64,000 bases of DNA from positions 94,083,432 to 94,147,431 of the forward strand of contig OZ024933.1 of NCBI GenBank assembly GCA_964017235.1, read 5' to 3'. Positions 57,550 through 64,000 of this stretch are shown piece by piece. The position numbers and the translations under genes are program-made. Positions within the stretch are counted from its first letter, which is position 1. Every line of letters starts with the position of its first letter. Source of the stretch: Sabellastarte sp. h YS-2021. Lineage: Eukaryota > Annelida > Polychaeta > Sabellida > Sabellidae. The notes below the pieces were generated by a model, which worked only from the letters and a program-made list of their open reading frames with translations, was not told the origin of the DNA and did not search any database.

Positions 57550-58385
57550 GCCCATTGCACACTAGCGCGGCGCGGCGCGGTGCGGCGCGGCTAAATAAAA
57601 TAGAAATAATGGAAGTAGTTCACTGCTTATACATATATGCGGCGCGGCAGTTCGCGGTGCGGCGCGGATTTTTCTATTTAGAAAATTTTCTATTTTTTTC
57701 AAAAACCGCGCGGCTTTTTTTACTATTTTTCCCAAGTTTTCATTGATATTTAGATTCCTCACAGGTTAAATATGGCAATCTATTACAGAACTTTATACAA
57801 ATATATTAATTGGAAAACAAAATGCAAGCACACAGGCTCATTGTGAAGGGATTAACTACTATGGGAGAGATGACAAAATATGGTGGGTGTCCATATAGAC
57901 ACATAAGAAGGTTTAACTGAATGAGGATTGCAATTAATAGGAATTCTAAAATGGACACACTGGTCTAGGGTCTTGTTTGTGGAGGGATTATGTCCTTATA
58001 ATAGACAGAGGGATGTTATGTTAGGCCATGTTAGGTGTGTGACAATATCTGTAAACACAACACAGCCAGAAGTTTATAAATTGAAAGGGGGTGTAATCAC
58101 CATTACTATAAAAGAGACACTGGTCAAGGTCTTTCATTGTAATAAGATTAATTGCATGTAAGGGTAGGAGAGTGTGGAAATGTACTGTGGGGTATTGGCT
58201 TTTTAATTACATTTATGATTATTTTAACTATTCTATTCACTTTCACTCTAGTTAAAATATCTTGTCAATATACTGAAAACTGCTGGGAAAATCGCCCAAA
58301 TGTGCAAGGTAAAGAAAATTCGTCTGCTCAGTATGCAGTAAAAATCGTACCGCGCCGCACCGCGCCGCGTATATGTGCAAGGGCC
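57550..58385. mobile_element. TIR element with GC-rich (CGCGG/TGCGG)n ends
   Basis: Left end GCCCATTGCACACTAGCGCG and inverted right end GGCCCTTGCACATATACGCG are both followed by GCGCGGTGCGGCGCGG. An extra internal copy of the GC word lies at 57640-57667 and a short one at 57706-57714. About 836 bp, no recognised transposase; the internal frames (57928-58427) have no known domain. The GC-rich ends contrast sharply with the AT-rich interior. The superfamily is not certain and no target duplication was found. Confidence 0.72.
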
Positions 58386-59349
58386 TTATGTGGCATTTTT
58401 TATCCTTTTTCAAGTGTATTTTTGTAAATTGTTCATGTTCTAGGACCTATCATTCCCCTTCTGTGTAAACATGACTTATGCTTTAATCAAGGGATGAAAA
58501 TCCCTTAAACTGTGAACTATATCCTGTAAAGCAAACACCAGCAGTTGTCCCTTGTTTGTGCAGCTTTCTTACAAGGATGAAGAAAACCTGTTGTCATTTG
58601 AAAGACAAATATTGCTTTAGTAATACAAGTTATTAGACAATCCTCTCAAGTAACCTGAGTATATAGGGCATATCTCACCCTACAACCCACCTTTGCAACC
58701 CCCCTCTCTCCTACCAGTCTTTCAAAAGAAAAAAAAATATTATTTTATTTCAACCTCTGAGATTTAAGTCACTATACTTTTATGATTTTCACATTGTACT
58801 GATTGCATGGGCTTTATATTGAAATTTGAACTAATAATATTCCATATAAAATTTATAGTGTTTAAACATAGTAACCAGTTTATTAATTGTAAAAAAACCA
58901 AATAATGTTAATTTTACTTAAATATATTAAATTTAAATGTTAAATTTCAGCTTCAGTCTTAAAACTTAAGGTATGAACACAGAGTTTAAGTTACCCTCTT
59001 GTGACTTTTGCCATCTTGAAGGATTCTTCAACACATTTTTGAAAATATGTGGAAGAGGTTATTTCGGGTGAATTGGCGTTTTCCCCCTCGACAAAGGGAT
59101 CAAGCCTTTTGAGAAACCATTTGACTCCTAAGCCATTTTCAAAGTGTTTATCCTGGTGGCCAGTTTGTCCTGTCAATGGCCCTTTAACCTAGCCTTGGCT
59201 TAAGGCTCGAGTTTCTTTGTAACTAGGAAGAACTTTGTAGTTTGCATTATGTACTCCTGCACATAGGGACGTCAGCATACTGTCTGTTGAACGAATATAT
59301 CCTAACATATAATAGTACCTTATGTATATTAATCCATTGTGTACATGTG
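58386..59349. other. No gene seen
   Basis: AT-rich unassigned sequence. Confidence 0.3.
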
Positions 59350-59351
59350 TA

Positions 59352-59566
59352 TGTCACAGTGGAGACTCCGAATTAGAGGAATCGGTGATTCCCCTAGTGG
59401 AGATACCTATCAGAGTTTTCACCAGTGGAGACTCCGATCCATTATTTAAAGGCTGTAGTCACAGTTTCCACTAGAGGAAACTCTGATCGGAGTCTCCACT
59501 AGCGGAAACTCCAATCGGCACTAGGGGAATCACTGATTCCCCTGAATCAGAGTCTCCACTGTGACA
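59352..59566. mobile_element. 215-bp multi-palindromic MITE with TA target duplication
   Basis: Ends TGTCACAGTGGAGACTC and GAGTCTCCACTGTGACA are perfect inverted repeats flanked by TA (59350-59351 and 59567-59568). The next ~25 bp (GGAATCGGTGATTCCCCTAG on the left; CTAGGGGAATCACTGATTCC on the right) are also inverted. The word GTGGAGACTCCGAT or its inverse recurs several times inside. It is noncoding. Confidence 0.88.
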
Positions 59567-60150
59567 TAAACAAAGGCTCCACTAACATACTTGTGCAAGG
59601 CTACCCTCAGCTTACTGTATTTTTTGTTTAAGTGGAGGATTTGATTTTTTTTAAAATAGGGAACAAAATTATTATTATACAGAGAAAAAAAACCGCAAAA
59701 ACTCACAACGCTGTCATTTTTCAGAGCCATGTTTAGTTCAGACCCTTTTTCATAGAAACATTTTGAGAAACACCTTTATCATGATTGAAAGGTGATATGC
59801 TCCTCTTTGGTTAGATTATGTTTCGTTGTCATTTGACCAAGTGGAAATGTATTGTATCCTTTGTTTTAATAAGTATAGTAAAGTGTTGTATTCAATGGCT
59901 ATTTACCAGTTTAAAGTAGACTCTGTATAGACTAGATAACCTCTAATATCCACAGGAATCGGTTCCCATAACGTGTAGCTATGACTAACTTTTACCATAT
60001 TTGTCTATATGAACATATTTTTGTTCATTTGGGGACTTTAATAGCAATTTTGTCGAGAAAACTGACACGTTTCACTTTCTCTTAGTGGTTTCTTTGATTA
60101 GGGCTGAACTAAAATGCATCTTTTTCGACTCCTGCAATCACAAAAGTGAA

Positions 60151-60189
60151 GGGGGGTGGGGGGGGGGGGGGGTGGTGGAGGGGGGTGGG
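60151..60189 (+). other. G-rich tract with G-quadruplex potential
   Basis: Nearly uninterrupted G with a few T/A, including a 15-base G run (60158-60172). Strong G4 pattern on the plus strand; also a likely site of assembly or length error. Confidence 0.7.
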
Positions 60190-60286
60190 CATTTAATAGG
60201 GATGGGTCGTGTATACAGATACATGCCGTACTTATATTCTTAGCCTGTATATTTGGGTGAGTGATACCATTATAATCTGTTAACAA

Positions 60287-60430
60287 GAGCACTCGGAGAT
60301 TGCAGACATCTACTAAGGCATGTCATAAAAAGTAAATGAGAAAGTCTGGATTTTATTTTTTTAATTTCAAAGGATCTAAGTTGGATCAAGACCATCATTT
60401 GAATGTTTTTCATGAAGTTCAAACCAGTGG
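60287..60430 (+). mobile_element. Truncated hairpin-headed repeat
   Basis: GAGCACTCGGAGATTGCAGA is the family head (one mismatch in the GCACTC / GAGTGC stem). The body follows to about 60430 (CTAAGTTGGATCAAGACCAT); no tail. Confidence 0.55.
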
Positions 60431-61761
60431 TATATATGGGATAAGGGATATATGGGGCAGCTCTAACAACTCTAGATGTTGTTTTACTGAAAAAGTCATT
60501 CTGATGTCATAGAATGATATAGGTGCAAAGGGTCAAATGGAAGTTAGGAGCATAAGTGTACTAGTGGTAATCGAATTGCCAAATGTCCAGAACCCATTCT
60601 GTCATCTGTTTAGGTCATTGGTTTGAATCCAGCAGATGACCAACGCCATAAACAGTGAGATCAAAAACTCCAGTCTGAATGTTCACTGGACCTCGTGTTG
60701 CATCTCAAGCCAAAAGAAGGTTAGAAGTAGATATTTACAGAAGATTGTTGTTCAAAACTTGACCTATGTGTCAGCATCATCTCTCACTGGAAGCTGACTG
60801 CTAGTTCAAATGAAAGTGGCTCACGTTTCCCACTCACAAATCCCTTAATGGTCCAAAGGGGGGCGAAATCCTTCAGATCTGAGGAGAGATGTGTAATAGG
60901 AAGCTTGAACAGGTTAATTGGAGGAGGAGGGGTGTCATATGGGCTACCTAAATCCTCCCCCCAAAAAAACAAAAGCCTCAGTTGCTGTCAGATTTTTCCT
61001 TCTTGGCTCTGGTCATTTTTCTTTTGGAGATCTTTACAATTTGGGTTATGATACTGTAAAGATATTGTAAATATTCAGTACTGTTAAGGCAAACCTATAT
61101 CTTCATTGGAGACACAGAAATGACAGAATAACACAGAATCTGGAGGAAAGGCAGCAGCTACAGAAATGATAAAACACCCCTAGTGTGACTGGGGCATTAG
61201 GTAAATTGTTTCCATGTTTTAGTCAGCTGATTGCTGATATTACAGAACTCACTTCAATTCTTCTAAATTTGTATGTCCCGCCTGTTTCCTATAAAAGTGC
61301 ATATTCAGCTTCTCAAAGGTTGTGTTATACACATAGTGAAAGTTAAACTAATACCGGGTACAGATATCTGACCATTTTCTGTTAACTGGTTAACCTGTTA
61401 CAGCCTCTAGGATTTACTCGACTAGGATTTATAATGGGTTGAGGCAGTGGAACAGCAGTTTTAATGAACCCGGTTTGTATGGTGAAGACACTGGGCACAA
61501 TATCAAGTTTTTAGTTGTGTTTTTATATCCTATTGAGAAACAAGGGGGAACTTAATTGGGGTTTTTAGTGCAATGTAGATGTAACTGCTGTTCATTTCAT
61601 TCTTCCAAGACTTTTCTCAGAAAATAGGGGTTTAAAACTTGCATGAAGTATCTGTTAGAACAATACCTTCACGTAAATCGAGTAAAAGGTACTAATGTGC
61701 CCTGTTTTCAGAATAGCTTTTGCATCTAATTTATTATTAAGGGAGCTTGGTGGTGTTTTAT

Positions 61762-62245
61762 AACTCGCTTACTATTACTCCTAGAGGTGTGCAATGTGAA
61801 ACTAACCTATAGGAAATCATGGGCTAAGAATCTTTTAATGTGGTCAGATTTGACCTTTGGGCCCCTCCTTTAAGGTCAAATGAGGATAGCCAAACTTAAA
61901 AGGGATTTTAACTCGCTTATTCTTGGTCCTGGAGTTTTGCAATGTGAAATCAACCTATATAGGAAATCATGGGCCAGGAATCTTTAATACGTTCAGATTG
62001 ACCTTGGTTCCCTCCTTCAAGATAAAACGAATATAGCCAAAGTTAAAAGTGCTTATAACTCACTTATTCTTGGTCCTAGAGGTTTGCAATGTAAACCAAC
62101 CTATAGGAAATCCTGGGCTAGGAATCATTTGATGTATTCCGATTTGACCTTGGCCCCTCATTCAAGGTCAAACGAGGATATCCAAACTTAAAAGTGCTTA
62201 TAACTCACTTACTATTGCTCCTAGAGGTTTGGGATGTCAAATCAA
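61762..62245. repeat. ~147-bp tandem repeat, about 3.3 units
   Basis: AACTC(G/A)CTTA..ATT..TCCT recurs at about 61762, 61911, 62057 and 62202. Each unit includes CCTATAGGAAATCATGGGC, a (T)TTGACCTT... AAGGTCAAA inverted pair and a GGATA(G/T)CCAAACTTAAAAG word. An isolated relative is at 30237-30830. Confidence 0.85.
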
Positions 62246-62249
62246 CCTA

Positions 62250-62830
62250 TATTTTTCTGAATTTCGGCTGCCATCTTGAATTTTGGTAGATTTGGAAAAT
62301 GTCATCTGGAAAACCGTAAGAGATTGAGTGATTTCAGGCAGATGTTGGACGCCTTTGGTGCTTAAGATTTTGTCGGAGATGGAAAATGTTGTTTTTTCGA
62401 TAACCGTAAGAGATAATAAGTGCGATTTTGGCCAAATTTTGCACCCCCTGGCTACTTTAGGACTACGAGTACCTCTGAAAAATTTAGACTTCTGCGAATT
62501 TCAGCCACCATCTTAAATTTTGGTGGAAATGGAAAAGGTTGTTTATCTCGAAAATCGTAAGTGATAGAGTGAGTTCGGGCAAATATTTGAGCCCCTGGGT
62601 ACCAAGGACTACTCCTCTATGACCTGAAAAATGTAGACTTTTCTGAATTTCGGCCTCCAATTTGATTTTTGGCGGAAATGAAAAATGTCATTTATCTCAA
62701 AAAGTGTAACGCATAGAGTGATTTCGGGCAAACGTTGGCCCCGCCGGATTATAAAGACTACTCCTTAAATTCCTGTGAATAATTTAGAATTTTCTTAATT
62801 TTTGCTGCCATCTTGAAAAATGCTGTTCAT
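62250..62830. repeat. ~165-bp diverged tandem repeat, about 4 units, satA-like
   Basis: CTGAATTTCGGC.GCCATCTTG, (T)GGAAATGGAAAA.GTT, TATCTCGAAAATCGTAAG, GATAGAGTGA.TTCGGGCAAA and GACTACTCC..T words recur in order. The order of motifs (clear-text ATCTCGAAAACCGT, TAGAG.GATTTCG, ..GCC.CCAT.TTGAATTTT) is the same as in satA, though the sequences are well diverged. Confidence 0.75.
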
Positions 62831-63635
62831 CTTCGAAATCATATTAGTTGTCCTTTTCCGGTGACTGCATCTTGCATCTGAGTATGATCTGACCATACAT
62901 GCGTTCTTAGTCTAGCTTGAGAGTGTTAGTGAAAATGGACCCTGGCCATTTATGTAAATTAGTACTTAATTTATAAGGCCAGTTTTGTATCTTGTTACCT
63001 TAATTATGCAATAGTTGCCCCTGCTGCAGCTAATTACACATGCTGCAGCAAATGTCACATTTCTCAGGAAGCTACAAAATCTGAGAATCGTTGAATAATA
63101 TACTAATGTGACATGGAACAAAACAACGCCAACAACCTTGATGAAATCTTTAGCAAGGATGAACCAAAATCTCTTCGACACATGACACTCATTTTTTTCT
63201 CAGCGGTGACAAACGATAGGAAGAAAGAGTGGACAAAAGGCCTGAAATTTTTAAATTAAACATGAAGCTTGATCCGATTTAATGGCACTTTTTGCGGCAG
63301 TTAAGTTGTATTGTTGTGAACGTGTCGGTGTGCCTCAGACATTCTAGAATTTATCTAGGTTGACTTGTAAAGAGGGTGGAGGGGGTGTGGGTGTTTCAAT
63401 GGTGACTGAAATATTTTTTGTTGTTTAACACTAATCTTAAGGTTTCTTATCCGTTTTCTTTATCATTAGTTTCAAAACTAAAGTTTTGCATTGTATGTGT
63501 AAGAAATATATGAATTTTCCATGTGAGATTGAATAGGACTGCTGTGGCTCAAATATGTAATTTTAAACTTTATAACTTACAAATACAGTTAAATAATTAC
63601 TTTCCCAGTGGAAGAATTTTTGAAAGGTATGTGTG
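62831..63635. other. No gene seen
   Basis: Unassigned sequence; the small frame at 62966-63181 has no recognisable motif. Confidence 0.3.
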
Positions 63636-63639
63636 CAGT

Positions 63640-63800
63640 CGAAGGTGGTTATGTTTTTGTTTTATTTGTTTGTTTGTCTGTTTTTGTGAATAATAACTTG
63701 AAAAGTTATGGACAGATTTTGATGAAATTTCTAGGAAATGTTAAAATATGGCAAAAACGGATGATTCACTTCTGTAGGAGAGCATGGGTGATACATGAGA
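63640..63800 (-). mobile_element. Tail of the 31818-type hairpin-headed repeat
   Basis: GAAGGTGGTTATGTTTTTGT, TTTGTTTGTTTGTCTG, ATAACTTGAAAAGTTATGGA and CAGATTTTGATGAAATTTCT are the inverse of the right part of 31818-32272. The 66-codon frame here is repeat-derived. Confidence 0.65.
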
Positions 63801-64000
63801 GGCTATAAGTGAGGCAAATATAAAAAAAACATCAAAAATTTACAAAATGTTGTCCTGTATTTTAATAATCCATGTCTGACATCTCAGTATTTATCCTCAT
63901 AAATACTCAGTATGTGATCAGACATACAAACAACTAATTAAGTGCATTCTCCCTGCCACAGCTCAGCCACTTGGCACCCATGAAACTTCTCAGTGTGGGG

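Larger units (their letters stand above)
59569..61761. other. No gene seen
   Basis: Unassigned apart from the G-tract and hairpin-family fragment listed separately. Confidence 0.3.

Noticed and set aside
58152-58427. Frames inside 57550-58385 as a transposase
   Set aside because: No DDE, BED or HTH motif could be recognised; the frame ends in the GC-rich terminal repeat.

Overview
The window is AT-rich, intron- and transposon-dense DNA from an invertebrate animal genome. I infer a marine lophotrochozoan, perhaps a mollusc. The basis is the mix of satellite-carrying 'pearl'-like elements, tRNA- and 5S-derived SINEs, hAT, pogo and Harbinger relics, non-LTR remnants and a DIRS remnant. The species was not identified. 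Almost all short reading frames in the window are chance frames inside repeats.

One host gene is convincing: the 5' part of a BRIP1/FANCJ (Fanconi anaemia group J) DNA helicase on the + strand. Six exons can be read at 24252-24359, 29416-29527, 31076-31123, 32680-32814, 34469-34545 and 35126-35262. Their splice phases are mutually consistent. They encode about 200 residues with the Q motif (Q25), the Walker A lysine (K52), and two Cys-rich pieces of the insert that precedes helicase motif Ia. I found no later exon, so the rest lies past a very long intron or outside the window.

Region 1-11.7 kb holds a dead PIF/Harbinger transposase (598-1873, minus), a SINE whose head is duplicated, a short tandem repeat and an L2/CR1-like 3' end with a (GATTA)n tail. 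Region 11.7-21.3 kb is a tandem segmental duplication. Its first copy contains a 4.8-kb terminal-inverted-repeat element (12510-17341) with a 6-bp target duplication and ten exact copies of a 15-mer. Inside that element lies a DIRS-type retrotransposon remnant, itself carrying a SINE. Region 21.3-23.1 kb has a non-LTR remnant, a pogo/Tigger-like MITE and a hAT MITE.

Two copies of one large composite element occur at 24844-29292 (filling most of BRIP1 intron 1) and 47282-52569 (nested in a hAT MITE). Each starts with a perfect 9-bp-stem hairpin, carries about 5-6 units of a ~168-bp repeat and 20 or 26 units of a 133-bp repeat, and ends in a conserved right segment with a subterminal inverted motif. 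Several other families (31.8, 45.8, 57.1, 60.3, 63.6 kb) open with a short hairpin or end in the same kind of tail. A third tandem-repeat family (33.1-34.3, 37.3, 41.0-42.1 kb) carries dense nuclear-receptor-like AGGTCA half-sites. The last 12 kb holds a GC-rich TIR element, a near-palindromic MITE and two more tandem arrays.
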